Shown here: one piece after another, positions 10,009-18,049 of the stretch
How the letters are laid out: each line of letters begins with the position of its first letter
Position numbering within the stretch: the stretch's first letter is position 1
Assembly (NCBI GenBank): GCA_046331425.1
Contig: JAXLQU010000003.1
Coordinates: 124,001-188,000 of the forward strand
Source: JANNUT01 sp046331425
Lineage (GTDB): Bacteria > Acidobacteriota > Polarisedimenticolia > J045
Direction: 5' to 3'
DNA length: 64,000 nt
Made by a program: the position numbers and the translations under genes
Notes under the pieces: model-generated
The model's database searches: none
The model's input: the letters and a program-made list of their open reading frames with translations, nothing else
What the model was told of the DNA's origin: nothing

Positions 10009-10800
10009 TTACTTTCCTGGTGCTGGGGGTGTTGGGGCCGGTGTTTCGACTTTTGCCTCGACCGGCTTGGGCGGCATGACGAAACGGGTGTCGTCGATCG
10101 CAGGGTTCAGCTCGACTTTCTCGATCGTCATCTTCTGTCGCATCGGAATGCCGGCGGCGCCGCTTTCGATCGAGTGTGCGAGAACCAATCCGTCGACTTC
10201 CTTGAAGTCTCCGAAGAATGTCTCGGCGTCGACCTCGGTGTCGCGCATCTTGGTCTTCTGGGTCGTTTTGATTTCCAGGTAGGTCTCGCTGTCAAGAAAG
10301 ACGTATTGCACGTTGCTGTTCTTGAGTGTGACCTTCAGCTTGTAGGCATCGCTGCCTTCTACCGTTTCCTTGCCGACGTACTCGACGCTGTGACCCTTGC
10401 TCTTGTAGTCGACGAGCGGACCATCCATGTCGCTCTGCTGCTCCGCTTGAATCAGTTGATCCGGGGTCATTGGCTCGGCGCCGCCTTTGCCGCCGTAACC
10501 GGACATCGGGTTGATTCCCCAACCCGACTTCCCGTCGTAGGCCTGAACCATCGACTGACCCTGGAAGGTGAGGTCCATCCGAAACTTGTTGGGGCGCTTG
10601 GCCTCCAGGACCATCGGGATCTCCATCGGTCCCGCCGACATCTTGATGGTCGAGCGCATGCTCTGAACCGACTTCAACTTCGCCATCCCGCCACGGGCCT
10701 CGATGTTCTTGGCAATCAACTGGTCGACAGTCATCGCCTCCTGCGCAATTCCGGCCAACGGCAGCAATGCCATCAGTGCAACCAACCCTACCTTCTTCAT
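10009..10800 (-). CDS. Exported LolA/LppX-fold lipoprotein-sorting-like protein
   Basis: Read from the ATG at 10800, which is preceded by GGGAGGT at ideal spacing, the product is 263 residues with a signal peptide (MKKVGLVALMALLPLAGIAQ). The longer open frame upstream of this ATG lacks such support. After the signal comes TVDQLIAKNIEARGG, the usual opening of LolA-like (outer-membrane lipoprotein-sorting) domains, then alternating beta strands typical of that half-barrel fold (NKFRMDLTFQGQSMVQAYDG, DAYKLKVTL). The C-terminus is Pro/Ala-rich. It probably binds a lipid or lipoprotein in the periplasm. It is first in a two-gene unit with the sortilin-like gene 6 nt downstream. Confidence 0.8.
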   Translation of the reverse strand: MKKVGLVALMALLPLAGIAQEAMTVDQLIAKNIEARGGMAKLKSVQSMRSTIKMSAGPMEIPMVLEAKRPNKFRMDLTFQGQSMVQAYDGKSGWGINPMSGYGGKGGAEPMTPDQLIQAEQQSDMDGPLVDYKSKGHSVEYVGKETVEGSDAYKLKVTLKNSNVQYVFLDSETYLEIKTTQKTKMRDTEVDAETFFGDFKEVDGLVLAHSIESGAAGIPMRQKMTIEKVELNPAIDDTRFVMPPKPVEAKVETPAPTPPAPGK

Positions 10801-10866
10801 AGTGACGAACCTCCCGCCGAAACCCCCTCGAGGGCTCGGGCGCGTCTTAATCCCACACAACCTCTT

Positions 10867-10889
10867 CCCCCGCGACCCAAGCCCACCCC
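10867..10889 (-). other. G-quadruplex-type G-run motif in the leader of the LolA-like gene
   Basis: On the minus (coding) strand, runs of 4, 3, 3 and 5 guanines are separated by loops of 1, 3 and 4 nt, a canonical four-run quadruplex motif. It lies about 70-90 nt upstream of the ATG at 10800 inside a markedly purine-rich leader. Motif by sequence only; folding is not shown. Confidence 0.45.
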
Positions 10890-10931
10890 AACGGTCCAAC
10901 CCTCACCCTCAGCGGGCCCAGCCCCTCACAC

Positions 10932-11113
10932 AAATTCGGGGACGGTTTACCTATTAACGAAGGCTCGCAGCGTCGGTTCCAAGAACGCACTCGAGTGCGA
11001 TACGCCGTGACTGAAGCGGTGCCGTTGCCTTTCTCAATCGTGATCCGCGCGCCTCGACTGAGTGTCGAGTAACAAGGCGAGAGCACTGCTTTAGGTAAAC
11101 CGTCCCCGGATTT
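10932..11113. repeat. 182-bp MITE/REP-like element with 22-bp terminal inverted repeats
   Basis: The ends 10932-10953 and 11092-11113 are inverted repeats with one mismatch in 22 and share the core GGGGACGGTTTACCT. Inside are a 14-bp perfect palindrome (10986-10999, CGCACTCGAGTGCG) and a small hairpin CTCGAC-TGAGT-GTCGAG near the right end. There is no convincing open frame, so the element is non-autonomous. Ends of the GGGGAC...TTTAC... type recall repeats found with REP-associated (Y1/IS200-like) transposases; that link is from memory and not proven here. The right end overlaps the first base of the S9 peptidase stop codon. Confidence 0.75.
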
Positions 11114-13551
11114 TAGTCGTCGTCTTCGTCGGGATGGGGGGAGAGTTCTAGGCGAAGGGGTGGGAGGCCGGAGATTTGGAGTTCGTAATTGGCGCGCTCG
11201 TCGGGGAGTTCGAACGTGCAGGCGATCGGTAGTACGGGGGGGCGGCCGTCCTCGCCGATTCCGGCCTCGACGTGGCCGCTGCCGTCGAACAGCGCGAGGT
11301 GACCCATGACATCCAGCGGCACACCGATTGGGCGGAACCGATTGCCGTGCGCGTCGATCAACACCACGTCGCTCTCTGGGCCCGACGGCGTGAGGCGCAG
11401 CAGTGTTGGACCGTTTTCGGCGGCGCGCAGCACGAACGAGATCTCGACAAACGCTTTGTCGCGTTGCGGTCGCAACCCGGCGTAGTCGCGACGGGCGTGT
11501 TGCGCCAGCGGCACGAGTGTCACCCCATCGCGTTCAACCGTACGTCCCACGACCCACAGCGGCATGATCTCGGCAACGTGACGGTGCAACCACTCGCGAA
11601 TCCTGCGGAAGGCATCGAGTCGATGCGCAGGTTCGGAGAATCCGTGCCCCTCACGCGGATAGACGACGAGTTCGACGCGGCGTCCCATGCCTGACAGCGC
11701 GCGAAACAGCGCGCGGCTATTGCTCACGGGCGTGTTCTCATCATCGAGTCCGTGCAGTATCAACAACGGTGTGTTGATCGACGCGGCACGCAGCAATGGT
11801 GATCGCTCTCGATACAGGTCTGGCCGTTCCCACGGTCGGCCGCCAAAATAGTGCTCTTCCCACGACTCGTACTCGGACGTAGACCAGTCTTGCCCGAAGT
11901 CGAAGATCCCCATCATCGAGATCCCCGCTTTGAATCGATCCGAAGTGGCCAGCAACCAGTTGGTGAGGAAACCGCCATAGCTGGCGCCTCCGACCGCAAG
12001 CCGCGCGCCATCGGCCAGTCCGGCACTCACGACGGTGTCGATGCCCGCGAGCACATCACGCGCATCGCCGCCGCCGAGGTCGCCGCGATTGGCCAGCGTG
12101 TAGGCACTCGCGTAGCCGGACGAGCCTCGGTACTGCGGAGCGAACACGGCCCAGCCCTCGGCCGCGAACGCCTCGGCTTCGTAGGTTCGCAGCGAATCGA
12201 CCACGCGCCAGTGTGGACCGCCGTGCAACCAAACCAAGAGCGGTGGAGGCTGATCGGTCGGCTTCGGCGGCAGGATCAGGAGCCCCTCGTGCTCCAAGCC
12301 TTCGTTGCGCCATGTCACGCGTTCCCGTCGAGCGAGCCGCCACTGGCGTTGCTGTGGGTTCAAGTCGGTAAGCAAATTCAGTTGCAACACCGGCGCGTCG
12401 AGGTCGAGCAACGCCACCTCGGCCGCTTCGTTTCCTCGCTCAGCAACCATTGCTATCACACGGCGATCGGGGGCAGCGCTCAAACTCCGCAGCGTCCAGC
12501 CCTCGATCGGCAACACGTCGGTGTTGCCGCTGGCCGGATCGATCAAGACCAATCGCGATTCCATCCCCCACGCAACGCTCGCCAGAAGTGTGCCGTCACA
12601 CAACGGCAAGAACTCTTCCACGTCGCGATCGATCGAGGCCAACAGCAAGCGCGCGGGTGCTGCCGGATCCTCCAATGAAATCGCCAACAGATCTTGCCGA
12701 CTGAATGCAAAGTGAGGGTCGGCCCACACCGAAAGCACCACGAATCGCCCATCACGCGTGAAACATGGATGCCCTTCCACGCCACCGCGCCCGCTCGTCA
12801 ATCGCCGCTCGGTACCGGACTCGAGATCGCGGAGGATTGCCTCGAGCTTCTCGCGATCCTGTGGCAGGCCGGTGTGAGTCGTGTTGTAGACCAGCCACTT
12901 TCCATCGGGCGAGAGGTCGAATTCCTCGAGGCTCTTCAAGCCGCCCAAGAGGCGTTTGGCTGGGCTATCGAGTGGTTGCACCCACAACTCGTATTCGGGC
13001 TGCTCGCTGTAGACCACGATTGGATCGTCGCGATCATCTTTGCGCCGACGGCGTGCCGCTCGTTCCGCCGCACTCAGTGGCGCCTGCCCGATGAACACAA
13101 CGGCGCTGCCGTCCGGCCACCACCGGAAGACTTCCACCCCTTCCGCCGCTTCGGTCAGGCGGCGTGCTTCCCCTCCCGCCGCCGGCAGCAAGAACACTTG
13201 GCGTTTGTTGTCTCCATCTTCGCGCCGGTCGTCCTCCTCCTCTTCGTGCGGTTGCGGACGGAAGCTGATGAAACCGAGCTGTTTTCCGTCGGGAGAGAAG
13301 ATCGGGTGCTCGGCATCCTCGAGCGCGAACGTGAGTTGTCGCTCGCCAGGCTCGTCGTGCTCGGCCAGTTCCAACGGACGTGGCGACAACGATGACTCGA
13401 ACAACTGCGCGCGCACCTCACTCTTGTCGAAGTCGGATTCGCTCAGCATGTACGCCAACCGAGCGGCGCCGGGAGCAAGCGTCGTGTCGAGCGGAACCCT
13501 CAGGCCCAGCAGGTCGGAGGCAGTGATGGCGGTGGATCGCGTGTCGTTCAT
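11113..13551 (-). CDS. S9 prolyl-oligopeptidase-family peptidase with C-terminal beta extension
   Basis: The 812-residue protein has an N-terminal WD40-like (DPP4/TolB-type) propeller and an alpha/beta-hydrolase domain. The catalytic triad is intact: Ser524 in GGASYGGF, Asp604 in HGLDDENTPV and His636 in REGHGF. The propeller includes an acidic loop (HEEEEDDRREDGD). No signal peptide is seen, so it is probably cytoplasmic and takes short peptides, as acylaminoacyl peptidases do. About 176 residues follow the last catalytic residue and form a predicted beta-rich domain ending in DEDDD, which is longer than usual for the family. The start is an ATG without a clear ribosome-binding site. The stop codon touches the inverted-repeat element. 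Confidence 0.9.
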   Translation of the reverse strand: MNDTRSTAITASDLLGLRVPLDTTLAPGAARLAYMLSESDFDKSEVRAQLFESSLSPRPLELAEHDEPGERQLTFALEDAEHPIFSPDGKQLGFISFRPQPHEEEEDDRREDGDNKRQVFLLPAAGGEARRLTEAAEGVEVFRWWPDGSAVVFIGQAPLSAAERAARRRRKDDRDDPIVVYSEQPEYELWVQPLDSPAKRLLGGLKSLEEFDLSPDGKWLVYNTTHTGLPQDREKLEAILRDLESGTERRLTSGRGGVEGHPCFTRDGRFVVLSVWADPHFAFSRQDLLAISLEDPAAPARLLLASIDRDVEEFLPLCDGTLLASVAWGMESRLVLIDPASGNTDVLPIEGWTLRSLSAAPDRRVIAMVAERGNEAAEVALLDLDAPVLQLNLLTDLNPQQRQWRLARRERVTWRNEGLEHEGLLILPPKPTDQPPPLLVWLHGGPHWRVVDSLRTYEAEAFAAEGWAVFAPQYRGSSGYASAYTLANRGDLGGGDARDVLAGIDTVVSAGLADGARLAVGGASYGGFLTNWLLATSDRFKAGISMMGIFDFGQDWSTSEYESWEEHYFGGRPWERPDLYRERSPLLRAASINTPLLILHGLDDENTPVSNSRALFRALSGMGRRVELVVYPREGHGFSEPAHRLDAFRRIREWLHRHVAEIMPLWVVGRTVERDGVTLVPLAQHARRDYAGLRPQRDKAFVEISFVLRAAENGPTLLRLTPSGPESDVVLIDAHGNRFRPIGVPLDVMGHLALFDGSGHVEAGIGEDGRPPVLPIACTFELPDERANYELQISGLPPLRLELSPHPDEDDD

Positions 13552-13699
13552 CGTTAGGGGAGCCGCCTAGCGCGGGGCGAGGGTTCGATTTCCAGACTGG
13601 GCGCGGATTGTAGACCGGCACGCGAATCGTTCAACCTCGTGTCAATTCCACGCTCTCGCAGCCGATAAGGAGGCTATTCGCACGCCAAAGGGGACCGGG

Positions 13700-14668
13700 G
13701 TGTCCGAATCATCCACCGCGTCTGGCTCATTTTTTAGCATCGCCGTCTCGATGCTCGACACCGAGACGCTGCTTCCGTGTGAGATTTGGGTGCGCGGACC
13801 CCTGGGTGCTCCAGTCTTGTACCGCGGTGCCGGCACACCGTTTCTCGAAGCGCATCGCGAACGGTTGCTGGCCAGCGGGATCGAGACTGTATTGGTCGAC
13901 TTCGCCGACGCCCCAGCCTGGAACCGCCACTTCGAGAACGGCTTGCGCGACCGAGTCAACGACACTGCGGTCTCGATCGATACCAGAGCGCAGATCCTGA
14001 TGGATGCCGCCCGTCCGCTGCTCAAAGAGGTGCTGGACAACCCGCGCGATCCGTCGACCCATGGTCGAGTGGTTGCGCTTGCCGATTCGATCTGCGACCT
14101 GCTGCGACAGCCCGCCGCGTTGCAGGCGACGATTCGGATGATGCAACACGACTACTACACGTACACACACAGTCTGCATGTGTCGATCTACAGCGTTGCC
14201 TTGGCGCGAGCCTGCGGGATCGATGCAGAAGACGTGCTGTCGGGAATCAGTGCCGGTGGCCTGATGCATGACTGTGGCAAATGCATGCTTCCCAGCTATC
14301 TGATCAACAAGACTGGAAAACTCACCGAGCCCGAGTGGGAGCTGATGCGACAACATCCGCAGCACGGCATCGCGGTGCTGGGAGATGTCGGCTGGGATGA
14401 TGGCTTGGTCCTCGAGATCTGCGGCGCGCATCACGAGCGGATCGACGGTTCGGGCTACCCGCATGGACTGGTCGCCGACGGGGTGCCGCAGGTCGCACGA
14501 TTCACCGCGATCGCCGATGCCTACGACGCGATGACGACCGACCGTGCCTATCAAAAGGCACGGCAGGGGTTTCACGCCCTGAAGACGCTGCGTCAAGAGG
14601 GCCAGCACCAATACGATCAGTCGCTCATCGAAGCCTTCATTCGTTTGCTTTTGTCCAAGCCCAGTTGA
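13700..14668 (+). CDS. HD-GYP domain cyclic-di-GMP phosphodiesterase
   Basis: The product is 322 residues with a GTG start. A variable N-terminal region of about 125 residues (DUF3391-like in position) is followed by an HD-GYP domain. The metal-binding pair is His190-Asp191 in HDCGK, and the signature HHERIDGSGYP spans residues 244-254, so the catalytic set looks complete. Family role: hydrolysis of cyclic-di-GMP, usually lowering biofilm and adhesion. There is no receiver domain or membrane segment. The best ribosome-binding-like sequence (AAGGAGG, 13667-13673) lies 27 nt upstream with no start codon at good spacing, so the start is likely but not certain. A cyclic-nucleotide-binding protein follows 103 nt downstream. 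Confidence 0.92.
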   Translation: MSESSTASGSFFSIAVSMLDTETLLPCEIWVRGPLGAPVLYRGAGTPFLEAHRERLLASGIETVLVDFADAPAWNRHFENGLRDRVNDTAVSIDTRAQILMDAARPLLKEVLDNPRDPSTHGRVVALADSICDLLRQPAALQATIRMMQHDYYTYTHSLHVSIYSVALARACGIDAEDVLSGISAGGLMHDCGKCMLPSYLINKTGKLTEPEWELMRQHPQHGIAVLGDVGWDDGLVLEICGAHHERIDGSGYPHGLVADGVPQVARFTAIADAYDAMTTDRAYQKARQGFHALKTLRQEGQHQYDQSLIEAFIRLLLSKPS

Positions 14669-14771
14669 CGCAACTCGAAACAATCCGGATCGAACAGACG
14701 GTGTACCTGGATGGCACGAACCTCGCGCAGGCTTAAGTTGAAGGAAACGCCGCGTTGCTCGGGGGTTTGTG

Positions 14772-15548
14772 ATGTTTCGCATCTTCGGAAAGAAACCTGA
14801 AACCAGCGACCCTCAGACTGCGCTCAAGCGCGGCGAACTCGACTTGGCCCTGACTGCACTGCGTGCCCAGCTTCGCAAGGAGCCACTGCGCGCCGCAGCG
14901 ATCAACAAGAAGATCGCCGAAACGGCTGTACAGGCCGGCCGAATCGAGGAAGCGGTCTCCGCCTACCTCGCGGCTGCCGCGGCGTTCCAACAGCAACACC
15001 GCAAGGACCAGGCGTTGGCACTCTGCAAAACGGCGCTGCGCTATGACCCGGTCAACGCTCAACTGGCCGCCAAGATCTCCGAACTCGAAACCTCATCTGC
15101 CAGCGAAAACACTGCCGTCGTGCCGCGAATGAGCATGCGCGCCAAACTTCGCGCCTACGTTCCGCTGTTTGCAGAGTTCAGCGCCGAAGAGTTTTCCGCG
15201 ATCGTGGACTGCATGCGCACTCACCGATTCGGCGCCGAGCAGCCGGTGTTTCAACAGGGCGATGCCGGCGACTCGCTCTACATCGTGGTGCAGGGCGAGG
15301 TCGCACTCAGCGTCACGGGACACACGGGCGCATCGGTGGAGGTCGAACGCCTCAAAGCGGGTGGCGTATTCGGCGAAGTGTCGGCGCTCGATGGCTCGCC
15401 GCGGAACGTCACCGCGATGACGACAGCGCCTACCGAACTGCTCGAGTTGGGGCGCGACTATCTCGAAGCGTTGTCGATCGAACATCCGCACATTTGGTCG
15501 GTACTCGAATCGTTCCACAAAAAACGCCGCATGCCGGTTGGGGTCTAG
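14772..15548 (+). CDS. Cyclic nucleotide-binding domain protein with N-terminal TPR-like helices
   Basis: The 258-residue protein starts at the ATG 14772; a GTG directly before it in frame is an alternative. The first half is alpha-helical and TPR-like (repeated A/L pattern, TALRAQLRKEP, YLAAAAAFQQ, ALCKTALRYDP). The second half, from about residue 130, is a CAP-family cyclic-nucleotide domain with the beta-roll GDAGDSLYIVVQGEVALSV and phosphate-binding cassette FGEVSALDGSPRNVTA. No helix-turn-helix follows, so it acts as a sensor or adaptor rather than a transcription factor. Its stop codon shares the palindrome CTAG with the stop of the CHAT gene on the other strand. Confidence 0.88.
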   Translation: MFRIFGKKPETSDPQTALKRGELDLALTALRAQLRKEPLRAAAINKKIAETAVQAGRIEEAVSAYLAAAAAFQQQHRKDQALALCKTALRYDPVNAQLAAKISELETSSASENTAVVPRMSMRAKLRAYVPLFAEFSAEEFSAIVDCMRTHRFGAEQPVFQQGDAGDSLYIVVQGEVALSVTGHTGASVEVERLKAGGVFGEVSALDGSPRNVTAMTTAPTELLELGRDYLEALSIEHPHIWSVLESFHKKRRMPVGV

Positions 15549-18049
15549 GTCTCGTCCGGCGGTTCGACCGTGAACGGATCGGCCGTGCGCCGACGCAGGC
15601 GCCAGATCGCGACCGCGACAATCCCTCCAGCAAGTCCGATCAACAACCAAAAAGGCCAACCCGGTTGCTCCGGCTCGACCACACGTGACGAGCCGCGACC
15701 AACCACGACCAATCCGTGAGCGCCGATCGCGCGCGACTCTTCCTCCCTGCGGGCAAGTCGCGCGACTGCCTTGGTATTGAGTCGGCCGCGCGCGAGGTCG
15801 GCATAGAGGCGCCCCCAGATCTCGGCCGAATCGCTGCCGGTATGCCCGTGCAAGGAAACGATCGCCGATCGGCTACCGCGTTCTACGGCCAGCGCAGCGG
15901 CACGCACCCGCGAGGCTGGGGCCGCGACGGGACCTGTCGCTGAGGCAATCGTGATCAGATCGGGTATCCGCTTTCGATACGTCTGGCCCAGTGTCAGCGG
16001 TAGCAAGGCTGAACCGGGGCGTGCCGCGGTGACACCAAACAGTGGATCGTTGTCGAGTGTCGCGGCGATCAATGGCAGCGAAACATGCAGAACCGCTGCG
16101 TCGTCATCGACGATGGTTGGGCCACCCAACGAAGCGCCGGTGACGCGCACCCGTTCGTAGCGATCGAATCGACGCAGGGCACTGTTGCCTGGATCCGGCA
16201 ACGCTCCATCCCCCTCCACCACCAAACCGAGAAACCCGAGCGGCGCATCAGGATCGCGGGCCAACAGTCCCATCGGCGCACAGATCGCGCGCATCGACGG
16301 TGCGACCACCGCGTCGTAAGCATCGGCGAAGCGTTGAGCCTGCTGATCATCGGGAGGCGGCGGGAGTGCACCCCACGGGATGCCGTAGAGAAAGCCATCG
16401 GGAAGTACCAACAGTGTCTCCCCGACTCTGAGGTCGTGCGGCAAACCGCCGTGCAGCGCGACAGCGCGTGGATCGGGACGATCGCCGTCCTCACCGCGAG
16501 CGAGAGGTCCTGCGATGCGAAACAACTCGTCCCCTGGGGCTAGGATGCGCAACACCAAGCCGGTCGACTCGACCCGCCAGATGTACGTCTGGGTCTCCCC
16601 GATCATGTAGACCAAGAGCGCGCTGTCATCGGAGGCCAAGAACCGGCGCGTCGTCTCGACCGAGGCTGAGCGCTGGCGTGTGATCGACTCGCCGGCCAAA
16701 CGCAGGCGCAACCACTCGATATGTTCGAGTAGTCCGGCAGCAACACTTTCGTTGACACTCTTGCTCGAACCCAACTCGACGCGAGCGAGGCTCTGCCAAG
16801 CGCGACGCACCACCGCCGGGTCGACGAGCACCGACGTGGAGCGATCGAGCCGCGAGCGCGGTATCTCGGACAGCGTGTCGAGCAGGATCGCGTGGGCGCG
16901 CTCATTGACCGCCATTCGTTGCGCAATGCGCGAGGCTTGTGTCGCGGCCGCCAACGCGAGCTCGTACTGCTGAACTGCCAACGCCTGCTTGGCCACCGAC
17001 TCGAACTGCTGTTGCGCAACACTCGCCGTGCCCGCGTTCTCGGTCCAGTGAGCCTCCACCATGCCGCGCAACAGCGACGTGGCGGCATCGGCGTCGGTCG
17101 GTCTGGTCTTGACGATTCTCTCGGCCTCCGCGTTGCGTCCCTGAGCCAACGCGGCCAAGCCAAGCAGCGGCGTGATCAGCCGGCGATCGTCCGCACCGCT
17201 TGGCAACGACTGTGCGGTCTGCAAGAGCGCGACGGCGCGCGCGCCACGTGCGGCGAGATCACTGTTGAGCACGGACCACGCGCCGGAGAGTGCCGCTGCA
17301 AGCCGTGAGGCAGGCGGCAGCCAAGGCTCGTTTGCCGTCGCCTCACAGGCGGTGATGTAGCGGTCTCGCGCTTCCGGCAAGATCCCGCGGCGAGCATCGG
17401 CAGCCGCCGCACACAACGCTGCCGGATGCTGAATCGACGGCAGTCCAGCAGCGCGTTGAGCCGCCGCGCCGCACCAGAGCGCCGCGTTGTCATCGTCACC
17501 GAGGCGCGCTTGGATCTGGCCGTAGACCAAGAGCGCCTCGAGTGGCACCGCCGGATCATCGGGCGTCCGATCGCCGATCACGCCGGCGGTTCTCAGCAAC
17601 GCGCTGCGATAGGCGCCGCATTTTGTTTCTGCTCGCGCGAGCACCAGGGACTCTTCGATCGTGTTGGCGCTGCTGGCATCGCGCAGGACCTCGAACCCCT
17701 CGCACTGCCCGGTCGCCGCGACCAGCAGAGGGCGCAACAACAACGCTGCCGCCGGATCCAAACCCACGGGCGTCGCTTTCAATTCGGCGAGAGCTTGCAA
17801 GCCGCTCGCTCGCCACGCGGCTGTTTCCGACCGGGCCAGTTGCAGCGCGATCGCTACCGGATCGGTTGGCGTAGCTCCCGCCCGATGGCGCAATAAATCG
17901 GCGTAGAGGTTGGCTTCGGGTGTGTCCAGACCAGCGAGATCGCCGCGCACCAGTGCCCGCTCGACCTCGAGTGGACCGGCAGACTCTGCTGAGAGGATCG
18001 CTGTCGGCAGTGCGGCGAGAAGCGCCACCACGCGGTAGCTGCGGTTCAT
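15545..18049 (-). CDS. Membrane-anchored CHAT-domain protein, catalytic residues apparently lost
   Basis: The 834-residue product starts at the ATG that overlaps the aldehyde dehydrogenase stop (ATGA). It has a signal peptide (MNRSYRVVALLAALPTAI...), a long alpha-helical TPR-like region (about 30-480), a CHAT (caspase-like) domain to about residue 780, and a C-terminal helix (WPFWLLIGLAGGIVAVAIW) with a basic tail. The CHAT scaffold is recognisable from VLHVSLPLIAATLDNDPLF, LITIASATGP and GSRSAIVSLHGHTGSDSAEIWGRLYADL. Where active family members have HATHG and SACETG, this protein reads HVSLP and ASATGP, so both the catalytic His and Cys seem absent. It is probably a periplasm-facing pseudo-caspase scaffold. 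Function unknown. Confidence 0.78.
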   Translation of the reverse strand: MNRSYRVVALLAALPTAILSAESAGPLEVERALVRGDLAGLDTPEANLYADLLRHRAGATPTDPVAIALQLARSETAAWRASGLQALAELKATPVGLDPAAALLLRPLLVAATGQCEGFEVLRDASSANTIEESLVLARAETKCGAYRSALLRTAGVIGDRTPDDPAVPLEALLVYGQIQARLGDDDNAALWCGAAAQRAAGLPSIQHPAALCAAAADARRGILPEARDRYITACEATANEPWLPPASRLAAALSGAWSVLNSDLAARGARAVALLQTAQSLPSGADDRRLITPLLGLAALAQGRNAEAERIVKTRPTDADAATSLLRGMVEAHWTENAGTASVAQQQFESVAKQALAVQQYELALAAATQASRIAQRMAVNERAHAILLDTLSEIPRSRLDRSTSVLVDPAVVRRAWQSLARVELGSSKSVNESVAAGLLEHIEWLRLRLAGESITRQRSASVETTRRFLASDDSALLVYMIGETQTYIWRVESTGLVLRILAPGDELFRIAGPLARGEDGDRPDPRAVALHGGLPHDLRVGETLLVLPDGFLYGIPWGALPPPPDDQQAQRFADAYDAVVAPSMRAICAPMGLLARDPDAPLGFLGLVVEGDGALPDPGNSALRRFDRYERVRVTGASLGGPTIVDDDAAVLHVSLPLIAATLDNDPLFGVTAARPGSALLPLTLGQTYRKRIPDLITIASATGPVAAPASRVRAAALAVERGSRSAIVSLHGHTGSDSAEIWGRLYADLARGRLNTKAVARLARREEESRAIGAHGLVVVGRGSSRVVEPEQPGWPFWLLIGLAGGIVAVAIWRLRRRTADPFTVEPPDET

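Noticed and set aside
15545..18049. Active caspase-like defence protease
   Set aside because: The catalytic His and Cys motifs of CHAT are not present and there is no adjacent gasdermin, nuclease or sensor typical of such defence loci.
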